Source: Coturnix japonica | Taxonomy: Eukaryota; Chordata; Aves; Galliformes; Phasianidae | NCBI RefSeq assembly: GCF_001577835.2 | Contig: NC_029541.1 | Span: forward strand, 1,855,141-1,919,140 | DNA length: 64,000 bases | Direction of reading: 5' to 3' | Shown: piece after piece, positions 11,301 to 22,809 of the stretch | How positions within the stretch are numbered: position 1 is the stretch's first letter | Layout: each line of letters starts with the position of its first letter | Made by a program: the position numbers and the translations under genes | Notes under the pieces: generated by a model | Database searches by the model: none | What the model was told of the DNA's origin: nothing | Seen by the model: only the letters and a program-made list of their open reading frames with translations

Positions 11301-14300
11301 TTTCCATTGTGCAAGTTGCCAGCTGCATCCTTCCAAGCCCTAACAGCTCCTTTTCAGATCTATTCCGAGTCTGTCATTTCTCCCAGCATCGTTAATGAGA
11401 AGATTTGGGACAAAATGTTTTGCACCTTGCTTCTCGTTCAGTTTTGAGTCACAGCTGGGAAAAGGCAGCTTGTTTTTTTCACTCTGCAAAGGAAGCTGCT
11501 GGAGAATGACAAGCCTTTGTTCTTCCTGGGATGCTCAGAGAATAGGCACTTCCAGCATTCGAGTCCTTAGGAGGCTGTTCAGACACAAGGCTGTTAGAAA
11601 ATGAATTACAAATTCCATTCAGCAAGTCAAGAAGAAGCGAAGCTGGCACTGTTGAATGCCAGCCCCAGTGCCCTCGAGCTCCCAGAGCCTGAGAAAGCCG
11701 AGCACTGGCTTGGAGAGACATCACTTCTGCAAAGATCAGCAACCCAGATGGAGAGCCCCAACACAGAAGCTTCAGACTGAGCCTTAGGTCCACCGCTGCA
11801 CCACCAGCAATACCCAGCAGGGCAGCTAAAGTGGTAAGGAAGCATTTATTCACCCTTACACAGTCGTGCAAGCAATGGGGCAATGTCTTCTCATGTGGGG
11901 TGCTCATGTGGCCCCAACACAGCAAGAACCAATACCCAAAAGCCCTTCACCATGTTCTGCCACCCACTCCATCAGTCTTGCCTACACATCAACCGAAACA
12001 CCGTGTTTGTTCCGGAAAGCCACAATCAACAGCAATCACCCTATTCTAGAGACAGAAACTGGGGCACGAGCTTTCCTCCCACAGCCTCATCTTCAAAACA
12101 ACCAGCACATCTCTCGCCTTGCACCCCAGCATCCCTGCCACCAAAACTCAGGCAGCTCCTGGCCTGGCAAGGCACACACAGCTGCTCGTTTATTGCCTTT
12201 GCCCAAGGATAGCTAAAATCCTGCCCAATTCTACCAGTTTTGCTGATCTGCTCCCACCCCAGGCTCCTGGCCAGCACCGTGTCCCCAGGAGGGATGTGAT
12301 GGGGAATGTGTGACACACCAGCACACCTCTATTTTCAGGCGCTGCTGTGTGACTGTTTGCAGAGGTGTTTTTTTTCTTGTCCCAAACCTTCAGTGCTGTG
12401 AACACAGCATCAGGGCAAGGTAGAGGATGCAGTCACCTCTTCAGAGCACAGCCAGGTGCTCAGCTACATCTTTAACTCCTATCCTAGAGACCAGTGCCTT
12501 CAGCCTGTTCTATCCTAAGGAGACCAACTCTGAGGGTTGGATCCTGCATTGGGGATGGTGCAACCCCAGCTATACATGCAGCATGAGGGGGGGATGAGCC
12601 CCAGAGAGAGGAGCTGTGATCCTTGTGTGTCCAACTCAGAACATTCTATGGTTGTATAAACCCAAACTGCAGGAGCAGCTCTCAATGCTCAGCTCTGAGG
12701 TTTCCCCCCCTCTTTCCCTTTCCAGAACCTCCAGTTTTCTTCCTGCCCACCCCAACTCGCACCCAGCACAGGGCTGAGCTCACAGCCCACCAACCCTGCA
12801 GTGAGAAGGCTCATTGTGTCGAGCTCCCTCCTGCCCAGCACTTATTTGTCTACAGGAATTTGGGAAGGTTGGTAAAGCAGAAGTAAAACTAAGCAGACAA
12901 TAAACCCACAGTGCTACAGTCACAGCACATGTTGGTTCAGGAAACTTAGAACCAACCATCCTGGGACTTCAGCCCAGTCTTGGTTAAACCCGTTCTGTGT
13001 AGCGCAGTTGTGTTTATTTTAACATTAATTCTTCCATTAAATTCGGGTTGAGAAAGCAGGAAAGTTAAAAAAGGGGACATTGAACCTCAGAGCCCAGGCA
13101 GGGAGCAATGCTGTTTTCCTTCTCCTGATCAACATAATCCTAAACACAAGGAGAAGCTTGTCTCCCCAGCATCTCACCCTTTCATTTGCAGGGCGAACCA
13201 CTAACCCTCTCGCAGACCCAGTAGAGCTAAGGAGAAAGCCCTATATGCAGCATCTGATAATGAAGTAAAAGCACATTTATGGGATTAGCTCAGCTAATCC
13301 CTGGTAAATGCAGTTTTATTGCACCGTGCTTGGATTCAGAAAACAGCCAGGCATAAAAACCAGGACAAAAAGTGGAGGTGCAGATACAGGGAGAGGCCAG
13401 GAGAGCCAGTGATATTAAACACTAAGATGTGGGATCCAACTCAAAACTGAGTGGTAGATGGAGGCCAGTGAGGTACTTCCCCAAAACTTCATGGCACACT
13501 TCAATGGGGAACAATAGCAATGCCCAGAGCCCCTGGTGTGGGATGGAGCAACCTGGCTGATGGACCAGATGCCAGGGATGTCCCTATCCCCATGATGGGC
13601 TCCAGCACACCCTGCTGTACCTCACCCTGTGCCACCCCTTGCTAGTTAAAGCCACAGCAATAAATGCCTTTTCTCTATCCCAGCACTGGGGCTCTCCAAG
13701 TGCAGTGAGCCCTATGAGACTGCGGCCACACCACAAATACAGATTCCCTCTACAGGCACGGCTGGCTGCATTTCAAAGCCCAGACAGCCCTTTCCATTCA
13801 AGCCTTCAGCAAGTAATTCTCTCACTTTAACGTGACTTGACGTGATTTTTTCCCAGGTACACTGTCTGTCTGCTCCTCTCTCTATCTGGTTCCTTGAGTG
13901 CTGCCAAGCTGTCAGCCCCGTCCTGCGCCACAGCAGGGCCATCACAGCTGCTTGCAGAGGGCAGCGATGCACAGAGGCACGCAGGGGGGCTGTGAGAGGA
14001 AGATCTATAAGATGCTGTTTTCCTTCTCTTTAATTGCAAACAGGGGGTCGGCACCTGCTCCCATGCTGTCCCTGAGGACACTGACCACAAATGCCAGTCC
14101 CACCTCCCATCCCCTTCACCCTGTCCCCTCTCAGCAGCAAGCCTAGGCTTGGTGTGCCAGATGGAGGCCTCCAGGCAAGTCAGCATGGTTAGGTTTAATG
14201 CACAGAGCAATCCCAGAGAAATCCTGGGCCCAGATCCTCCATCTGCTCTTGTAGCCCGCTGGCATCTGCAGCCGGCCTCCGCAGGGCTCCCTGCATGCAG

Positions 14301-17300
14301 GGAATCCCAGCATGACACCAACACCCTGAGTGGTGAGGGGAAAGAGGGCTCGGGCATGGAAATCCCACTGTTCCAATAAGAACACCCTGAGGACATGCAG
14401 TGGTAGCCCTGCAGCTGAGTCAGCAACACCTGGAGCCACCAGCCATCACCACGGCCATACCCCAGGGCTGGGCTGCTCTCCTCCAGCGAAGGCTGCATGC
14501 CAGCACTGGGATACACAGCTGGATGGGGCTGTCACAGCACAGTGCTCCACAGCAGAGAGCTGCAGAGCCCAAACCACACCTGCAGCACAGGCTGCCACCA
14601 CCACTTGCAATGTAATGCTCTGTGTATATGTTTTCTAGTCCACTGCAGCAGGGCACAGCAGTCTCAGGCTGACCACGTCTGGTGTCCTCCCAGCGTGCCC
14701 AGATCCATCGTGGATGGAGGGAGATGAAGATGTTGTGGATGCTGAGTGTGGAGACATCCTTGATGTGAGCCCCAGCCTGCTATCTTTAGAAGGAACACAT
14801 GCTATGCTCAATTCCTTCTGCTCTATTTCCTCCGTGAAACCCTTTCCCATGCACGCTTGCAGGGGCGCGGAGGGAGAAGGGAGGTCCCCATGTCCCACAC
14901 CAGCACTCATAAGACCAGTCAGTGAGCACCAAGCATCCTAGTGAGTGAAACCACAACACATCTCTTCCCACTGTTGTTTCTGCACCACAAGTCATGGGGA
15001 CACATCGCTCCAGCAAGGCACAGAGTAGAGTCACCCTCTATACAGCCACTCTATAGTCAAGAGGGCTGATGTAATCCCTGGTGCATAGGATCCACCTCCA
15101 GACTCACCATCCAGCATCCAAAGCCACCAGCAGCCTGGCAGCTCATGGCTTCTATCCCTTTATCCACTCACAAATGCCAACCTTTTAGTAGCAGCTATAC
15201 AAGCATGCCCTATTGAAATCCATAGGGCCAGCAGGATGAAAGAAGCAGGCAGGAAACCACATTGTCTCCTTTAGCACAGTGCTGCTACACCAGGCAAGCT
15301 TCTACATCCTCAGTAGAGATGAACATCAAAGCCCTTGGCTAAGGAAAAGGCCTGCACCCCAACCTCTGTTTCCCAGCATGGGATTTGCTTTGCCAGATGC
15401 TGCTAGAAATGGGACCAAGGTAACTGCCTGTTTTGCAGGCTCTGCCAAAAGGAAAGTGATGATGATGTGGGATTTGGGTTCAGTCTCAGCCTTCCAGCTC
15501 ATGACCTCCCAGTCATATGGTGCCACAGCCTGCAAACCCCAAAGAGGTCAATATACTTGAGAAGTCAAAGCACTGGAGAAGCTCTGAGCTCCAAGTAACC
15601 AAAGCAGCTCTTCCACTTCCCCTGGATTTTTAAGGCTATTGGGGTTCATGAGAATCTGACCCCAAGCCCAACATCAGGAGTAAATGGTGACCATGTTCAC
15701 CACCTGCAATGGGGGTCAGGAGAGAAAAATCCCCCTCAGGAGGACAAATGACACCCACAAAAGTGAGAGGAGACACCAAAACCAACCTGACCCACACGCT
15801 CCCACCTCTGGGGGGGCTACAATTCAGTCAGACTGCATGGAGTAGAAAGAAAACGTTTGGAAAGGAGTCAGAGGCCGCTGTTCTGGGCTGCCAAAGTCCA
15901 TCAGGAGCAAAGCAGGGCTCTGCCATCCCACTGCAGGTGGCACACAGCCACCAACCAGCCCCACCACTGCTCTATGTGCTGCCAGCCCTGGGTGAGGATC
16001 TGAGCCCAGATAGCCCCAAAGTGGGGTGCGTTTAAGCAGAAAAGCATTTTCTCTTCTAAAAATCAAAGCAAATACCCCACTAAGCAGAGATGGCTCATTT
16101 ACTGTCTTTTGTGCTCTTAAGCACGACCAATACCACCCCGGTGCGTGATTTATCAGAGGGGTGACAAGGCTGTCACCCATGATAACCTTGCCTGCTGTGT
16201 GTGACAGCCACCCAAGGCGAGCACACAGCCCTGCGGAGGCGGACAGGAGGCAGCTCCGGTGACTTCTGAGCTGCAGCATCAGCAGAGGGATGTGAGCACA
16301 AGCAGGAGCTCACAGAGCTGCTCAGAAATCCCTCTTCTGCAACGTGCTGCTCCTGTTCGTTGGCAGCGGTTAAGAGAAAGGGAAAGAGGGAATCCTGCAA
16401 AGAGATCCCAGGTCTGGGGAGGGGGCAGCATCCATCCTCAGCCGTGGTAAAAGGGGAATTGGCCTCCTGGTTTTATTTGCACGTGAAATGGATGCAAAGG
16501 GCTCAGCAGTTCGCATTAAAGCATCTGAAGGACAAGCCTGACTCGTGCCATGTTTCACTGACCCCAGGAGAGATGGAGAAGAACACAAGGTGCCTTGCAG
16601 ATATTTCTTTCTCCTTTTTAATAGGAACAGAAACAACAACAACAACAAAAGTCCCTGCAGTTTTCTGCAGCACAGCAGACCCGCTGGCCAGGCAAGCAAT
16701 TAACACATTGTCAAGGAAGCAGGAGAACAGCCTTAATGACTGCAACCGCAGAGCAGCCTCCGGTTTCTCCCCTTCTGCTTTGGAGCCAAAGGAAAACAGA
16801 GGCAGGAGCTGCTCATCCCTCGGGCCATGGATCCAAGCGAGGTGGTGGCACACACAGAGCAGCCTGATGTGCTCTGAGCACCGAGCAGATATGGATACCA
16901 GGTGGCTGTGGCCAGGCAGATAGGGCCTTGCTGATAAGCTCTGCTAGGGGGGGGACATTGCAAAGGAGGAGACATTGCAAAGGCCATTTGCTCATTCCAA
17001 AATGTTCTGCTACACCTCCAGCCAAGAAGGGCTGTCCTGGCTTTTCTTGCAGCTTTTTCCACACACCAGCAGAACTCCAAAGAGATAAAAACAAAGTGCC
17101 GAGGTAAAGGAATCAATTCATTAGGCTTTGATACTGCAAATGACTGAGGGAGTCAAAACCACATCCAAAGAGCGAGGCACAAGCCTCATTACTCCAGACA
17201 GCTCAGGACACCACACTGCCATACAGATAGAGACTGCACTAATAAATACAGCAAGAACACTCATTGATTTCACACAAGTCCTGCTCAGATCAATCTGATC

Positions 17301-18769
17301 TGATCAAGAACCTGTTTGGGATCAGACCTGGAAGGGCTTGATCCCAAATTCTTCACTTCCAGCAATACCTCACATCTGCTTGAGAGCACACGATGTTACA
17401 GAGTCAGGGAGCCAAGAGCAATGCTTCTAATCCCGCATTAACAAACATGACTCACCCATTTATTTTCACTGGTATGTTCATGGTTATTTTAAGCTTTGTC
17501 TAAAGAATGCCAGCTACTGTATAATAACTGGAATGAAAGATGGCAGTGTTTTTATTTTGCTTTACAACTAGAGATTTATTTTTAGTTCCTTTATATATAT
17601 ATATATATAAGCTGAAAAGTGAAACTAGTCTGAATATTATTATTGTAAATGCTCTGGCACTGATTTGCTAAAACAGAAGCATATCAACAAGTACCATCTC
17701 CAGACTGGAAAACTGGTAGGGACAATTAGAGGCCCAGCTGCCATCAGCCCCAGCTTTGCATCCCCCTGGGAGTCAGCCTGGCTGCCAGGACACCCAGGAA
17801 AACCTCATCTCATAAACAGGGCTTCCAAGAGCAGCCTTTGCCTTGCAGGATGTGTAGCTCCCACCTGGCCCTGAACAGCCCTACAACACAGAACCTGCTG
17901 ATTACACCAATAGAACATTGCATGGAGACTTCTAAGTTTTAATACCATACAAGGAATCAAAACCACCCCACCCTGTGCAGGGTATCTGGGTCTCCGTTCC
18001 TTTTTCCTCTGGGCCAACCCAAGCTACAAAACCCATCTTGGGACAAGCCCACAGGACAGACGATGCCTACCCCAAGTCCAATCAATGCACCCACACCTTC
18101 TCCAGCATCCCACAGTCTCTATCAAACGCCCTTCCATAGCTTCAATTCTCCTTCTCCTTCCTCTTCAACTTATACCTAAAATAAATCCCCACTTATGTGT
18201 ATGGATGGACCCCAGTGTCCTCCCCAGGAAACAGAGGAATGGGTGCAGCAGTTCCTCTGCTCTTACAAAACACATAACCTTCCGTTCTGGGATGCCCACC
18301 GGACTGCTGCTCCTTTTTGCTCTATGCTTCATGCTTACACCAGCTCTCCTAGCAAACCCATGACCCAAGAGTTTCCCCATCAAAGTTACTGTCAAGCTCC
18401 CAGAGCTGCATGCATTTCTGCAGCTGTTTTCTGCCCTCTTGTGAAGGTCTGCAGAAATCCAAGCCCACAGCAGAACTTGCAGCTCCTGCAAACCCACGCT
18501 CTCACACTGGCTTGCTTGCAGGGCAGAGATCTAAGAGCCCAGGTCTGTCTCTAATCCACATCTGTGGGGATTCCTGAGCATGAAGCTTTAAGGACCAACA
18601 TCTCTCCTAAAAAAGGGAGACCGGATCCCCCTGCAACAGCCTGCACTGGGTTCAACCCTCCTATTTTATCCCACAAATGATCGCTTTTTAAAGCCCCAAA
18701 CAAGAAGATTAATTCCTCCTTGCGCTGCTGGCCTTGGCTGGAACAAACTCTCATTCTCCAGCCTAGCCC
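8301..18769. other. Gene-poor stretch, 10.5 kb
   Basis: Nothing coding could be supported. The longest open frames (for example 229 codons on minus at 13827-14516) have no recognisable domain and no matched splice structure. An AT-rich patch at 17440-17690 includes a (TA)n run at about 17591-17610 and several TTTATTTT motifs. Elsewhere the sequence is moderately GC-rich and unremarkable. It may be intergenic, or an intron of a transcript starting at the leftward promoter near 20.95 kb. Confidence 0.5.
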
Positions 18770-18890
18770 AGAATCTTTTGGGTTGGATGGGACCCTTAAA
18801 GGTTATCTAATCCAACTCCCCTGCAGTGAACAGGGACATCTACAGCTCACTCTGCTGGTGAGCAACAGGCCTAAGCCCTGGTGGGGCTGC
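18770..18890 (-). mobile_element. CR1 LINE 3' fragment
   Basis: The antisense CR1 signature is clear: AGAATCTTTTGGGTTGGATG, then GACCCTTAAAGGTTATCTAA, CAACTCCCCTGCAGTGAACA and GGGACATCTACAGCTC. The 3' end faces left. The copy is truncated and moderately diverged. Confidence 0.88.
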
Positions 18891-20920
18891 CTATCACTTG
18901 GCTCAGCAAGTTAACCTTGACACAACTCAGGAGCCTCCTGGATCACCTACAGCTTTCTGGGCTCACTGGGTGGCACACTGAGGGGTTCATCCCTTCCTCC
19001 CCTATTTGTGACCTTATTTTGGGCATTGCCTCCACTGGGCTCTACTATTTGGTGGTTTAACTTCAGGTTTAACCTGGGAAACAGGGATGCAGTAAGCAGC
19101 TTGGGCTCTGCAGGTTCCTGCTTGCTGAAGACAAAACACTTCTTTGTCCAGAAGGAGCCCGAAACATTGGCTCTAATCCATCCCTTGTGCCAGGATGGGC
19201 CATACCAGCAGGGCCCATATTTCCACTCCAAACCCTTCTCTCTCCCATTGGCAGCATTTATGAACAGAAGGGACATGACTCATCCAGGAATCGAGACAGA
19301 CTATGGAGAGAAGCAGGGGCCTGCTGCCCTGCTGTGCACACTAAGCACACCTGCTTCCATCCACACCAAACCCCACCACCCCACCATATGATCCACAAGT
19401 TATATTCTCGGTCAGAGAAAAAGCTTTCCTGCACCAACCCAGTGTAAACCTGAATCTGCAGCTCCTCCCACACCCACAGCCCAGGCTGCCTCTGCTTTAT
19501 AGCAAGGGAAACTGAGGCACAGAAAGGGCTGTGACTCAAAAATACCCATCCCCATTAGAGACCACAACATTCATCCACACACGCTGGCTATGAAAGCCAC
19601 TCTGAGGAGAACTAGCAGAGCAATTTGTATTCTCCTCCTTCCCAAAGGTGTCAGTGACAGATGCCAACAGCTCCCCAGGGCACCTTTCATCTTCCTGAGA
19701 CATTTAATGTTCTCATAGCCCGTTCCTGGTCCCATCAATTACTCCACTTTGGCACAATGACGCAATATATGACACGGCACAACCCATTGGCTTTTAAATG
19801 CCACAGATGTAAAAGGAACAAACTATTTGGTCTCCTCCAGTTATTTGTCACAGCCACAATGTTCCTTCAGACGTAGCTTCATTCTGGACTACGTGACTGC
19901 ATGCAATGGCACAGCACCATGTAATCCTTCCTCCATCCAAGAGCCACACTTCATTGGCTGGGCTCTGAACCACAGGTGCTGCTCATATCGACGCAGGCTT
20001 CAAATGAGGATCAGCACAATTCATTGCAGCCAGATGGCATTGCCACCCTGCTCTGCTCCCAAACACTCAGTGCCTCGCAGCCCAACCCTCTCCGACAAGC
20101 AAAGCAGGAGGAAGGTCAAACCATCTGCTTGCTCTGAGCTCAGTGCCATATTGAAGTGCAAAGCATTTAAAGACTGGAAAGCTGACCTTACGTTTCCCTA
20201 CTGGCTAATTGCTTTAGTCTTGCTTCTTCCCAGGCAGTCACTGTGAGTGAGCAGCTTTAGCTGGAGAGCCAAAACTGAAATAGGAAAGCACCAAACGCCC
20301 ACGAGCATCAGCAGGGCTGCTGTCCTTCCCGTGCTGCTTCTTTAAGGCACAAGCCACAGCCAGAACAGCCTGGAAGAGACAAAACACTCACTTTTGATTA
20401 TATTTAGGTTTCTGAAGACCCTATTGCTAAAATATTTAGAGTTCTCCCTCCTGTTTCCATCCCCTCCCAGTGCAAAGCAGCTGGTGCCTCTCCTCACAGC
20501 TGTTATATCATCACACTGTGAATGCTGCCAAATGTATGGGGGAGCCGAGATACACGAACCCACTGATTGATATCAGCTTTCTTTTGGCAGCCCAGCTTAC
20601 CCACACAACCCAAACCCCTTTCTTCCCATAGGAATAAGCCCAAGAAACACATTTCAGGCCTACAAACCTGCTCTGCCTTCATAGAAAACAACCACCACAT
20701 AAAGAAAGCAGCCATGTACATTGAAGGCCCTGAGGCCTTTCCCCCCACACTTAGGCCCTACCAGCCCCTCGTTGTACCTGGCAGCCCTGAGACCAAATTG
20801 ACCCCCCAAGGCTGTTTTATTTGCCCCGTTTACACATCAGAACGCCTGATTCCCATTCTGATTCCTATGTGCTACATTTAAGGTGTAAGAGAAAGGACGC
20901 AGAGAGCACATACACCAATG
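18891..20920. other. Gene-poor stretch next to a promoter
   Basis: I find no credible exon chain. A transcript fired leftward by the TATA box at 20962-20969 would run through this region. The first ATG clearly downstream on minus gives a frame of only about 24 codons, so any such product is more likely non-coding or spliced far downstream. Confidence 0.45.
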
Positions 20921-20929
20921 ACGCCTAGC

Positions 20930-21090
20930 AACTCAACTGAGCGCTCGCGTCCAGCCCGGCCCTTTTATAGCCTCCGGAAGTGGGCGTGGCCACGTGACCT
21001 CACTTTTGCCCTTTGCAAACATGGCGGACATGGGGAAAATCCAGCTCTGCGCATGCGCAAATCGAGACAAGATGGCGGCTTCCGGTCTGC
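20930..21090. promoter_or_regulatory. CpG-rich, probably bidirectional promoter
   Basis: From left to right there is a minus-strand TATAAAAG (20962-20969), an Ets-type CCGGAAG (20974-20980), GGGCGTGG, a CACGTG E-box (20991-20996), a YY1-like ATGGCGG (21021-21027), a perfect NRF1 palindrome GCGCATGCGC (21049-21058) and a second YY1 site AAGATGGCGGC (21069-21079) followed by TTCCGG. Both YY1 sites point right, as is usual just downstream of rightward start sites. The TATA box points left. The rightward transcript may be the 5' exon of the PNPLA1-like gene, whose coding exon starts after a splice acceptor 1.7 kb away. No coding product is evident leftward. Confidence 0.7.
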
Positions 21091-21149
21091 TTGGGTCCGG
21101 GCTGCGGCCTGGTCTGTGTTGGGCTTTGAGTTGTGCTGAATGTGAACCC

Positions 21150-21300
21150 AGGCAGCCAAGAAGGCCAAAAACATCCTGGTTGTATCAGTTGTAGTGGCCA
21201 TGTGTTAAGTGCCCTGTTCAATTTGGGCCCCCTCACTATAAGGAAGGCACAGAGAGCGTGAAGTACTTCCAGACAATGAGCTGCAAAGGGTGTATGAAAG
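21150..21300 (+). mobile_element. CR1 LINE internal fragment with an internal deletion
   Basis: The segment carries CR1 landmarks in sense orientation: CAGCCAAGAAGGCC, CATCCTGGTTGTATCAG, GTGGCCATG, then CTGTTCAATTTGGGCCCC, TCACTATAAGGAAGG and GAGCGTGAAG. Relative to a typical CR1, the piece between the VALUE-encoding middle and TGTTCAGTTTTGGGCC is missing. The element abuts the CpG promoter and is followed by a minisatellite. Confidence 0.75.
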
Positions 21301-21312
21301 GTTGTGTGCTGA

Positions 21313-21536
21313 TAAAACACAACAAAATGCAACAAAACGCAACAAAACAACAACAAAACGCAACAAAACGCAACAAAACAACAACAAAACGCAACAAAAC
21401 ACAACAAAACAACAAAACGCAACAAAACATAACAAAACCCAACAAAACACAACAAAACAACAACAAAATCCAACAAAACGCAACAAAACGCAACAAAACA
21501 TAACAAAACGCAACAAAACACAACAAAACACATCAA
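21313..21536. repeat. AACAAAACGC minisatellite
   Basis: About 220 bases of a roughly 10-base unit AACAAAACGC, with variants AACAAAACAC, AACAAAACAT and inserted AACAAC steps. The plus strand has almost no T or G outside the CG of each unit, so stop triplets are rare. The minus strand gives a spurious hydrophobic frame (CVLLRFVVF-type repeats, up to 263 codons). The retained CpG in many units is notable in a vertebrate genome. Confidence 0.95.
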
Positions 21537-21540
21537 ATAA

Positions 21541-22801
21541 CCCCATGATTGGAGCTGTGGATGGAAAGTAGTGCAGTAATAGGGCTGAACTCTGTGATAG
21601 AAGCAACGGCAATAGCGTTGCTTCTGCACAACAGGAGTTATTTTTCCCCTTTGTCCTAGAGTTGCAAAGCACTTTTTCTTAATCTCAGGAGCTTTCTTCA
21701 TGTGGATTTCAAGCTCTAAATCCCTCTTCCATCCAGTAAACAGCAGCATCTGGAATAGGCTTTTATTGCAGTTAACTTTTAGGGGCAACACTTTGGGGTA
21801 GATGGAAAATTATTTCCATTGTCTCTGTTCTCTCGACAATTCAAGGGATGTATTTATTCCCATAATCCTGAGTTTCCTGTTTTTCTTTGCTCTTTACAAC
21901 TCAACAGTTTGATCTGTGACGCTCGTGCAAGGCATGTGCAAGGAGCTTAGTGGCTTGGCTGCTGGGTGGAGCAGGTTGGTGATGCTGCTCCTGTGTAAGC
22001 TTGGGGCTGGATTAGCAGTGTCAGTGGTGCTCAGGCAAGAGTTTGGGATTTAATGGAGACAGCAGCCTTTAGCACCACATATCCAGCACAGCTGCTATGC
22101 TGCCATGAGAGCACATTGCAGCCCCTTTGTGTAGATCAGGGTTGCATCCAGACCTCCAAAGTCACCCAGTTTTGTGAGCAAACTCAAAGCCCTGAAATTG
22201 TGAAACTGAGTGAACAACTTGGATTTTGATTCCTTTAATAGTCTAAATACCTTCTGCAGGTTCTCCACTCCCTAGGTCAGGGTTTGGTAATCTCTGACAA
22301 ATAAGACAAACAAACAAGTTTTAAACAGCATCTTGCAAGACTCCTGTGTACCAGGGAATATTGCTGTTTCTTACCTACCAATAGTCTGGAAACTAGTGGA
22401 ACCCTTTGCTACTGCTCACACTGTTCCTCAGCTCAGGGAAGCAGCTTTTCTCTCTGTTGTAATACAGGCTGCTCCCCCAATATCAGTGAGACATGCAGCC
22501 CCTCACACAGCCTGGGGCTTTCACCCAGCAGCTAAGTGCATGCCTTGCCTAGGAATGTATTGCAGTGTAGTCCATTTGTTTTAATGAGTAGCCTTAGGTA
22601 TTAAAAGACATCACACATCACATGCTCCTGTTATTGCTGTCACTTCATTGGACGTTTGGGTTTGAGATCTGTGTCAAACATAGAGATAAAATGCAGCAAG
22701 AGTGGCCAGAAACAGGAGCAGATTGGGAACAGCTAAGTGTTGGCTTACTCCAAACCTGTCCTGTGCAGCTGCTTTCTTGTGCCTTGAGCTCTTGTATTTA
22801 G
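21541..22801. other. Probable first intron or upstream region of the PNPLA1-like gene
   Basis: Unique sequence without a recognisable exon or repeat family. A pyrimidine-rich acceptor ends at 22801 or 22804, just before the coding start at 22810. If transcription begins at the CpG promoter, this stretch would be intronic. Confidence 0.4.
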
Positions 22802-22809
22802 CAGAAGTT

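Noticed and set aside
13827-14516. 229-codon minus-strand frame
   Set aside because: No domain, no splice support, GC-rich chance frame; the first residues overlap equally long frames on plus.
17575-17620. AT-rich patch as a replication origin or gene terminator
   Set aside because: The (TA)n run and TTTATTTT motifs are common in intergenic DNA; no supporting gene lies next to it.
21000-21791. 263-codon minus-strand frame rich in Cys, Val, Leu and Phe
   Set aside because: It is produced by reading the AACAAAACGC minisatellite backwards. The flanks are a CR1 fragment and the CpG promoter.
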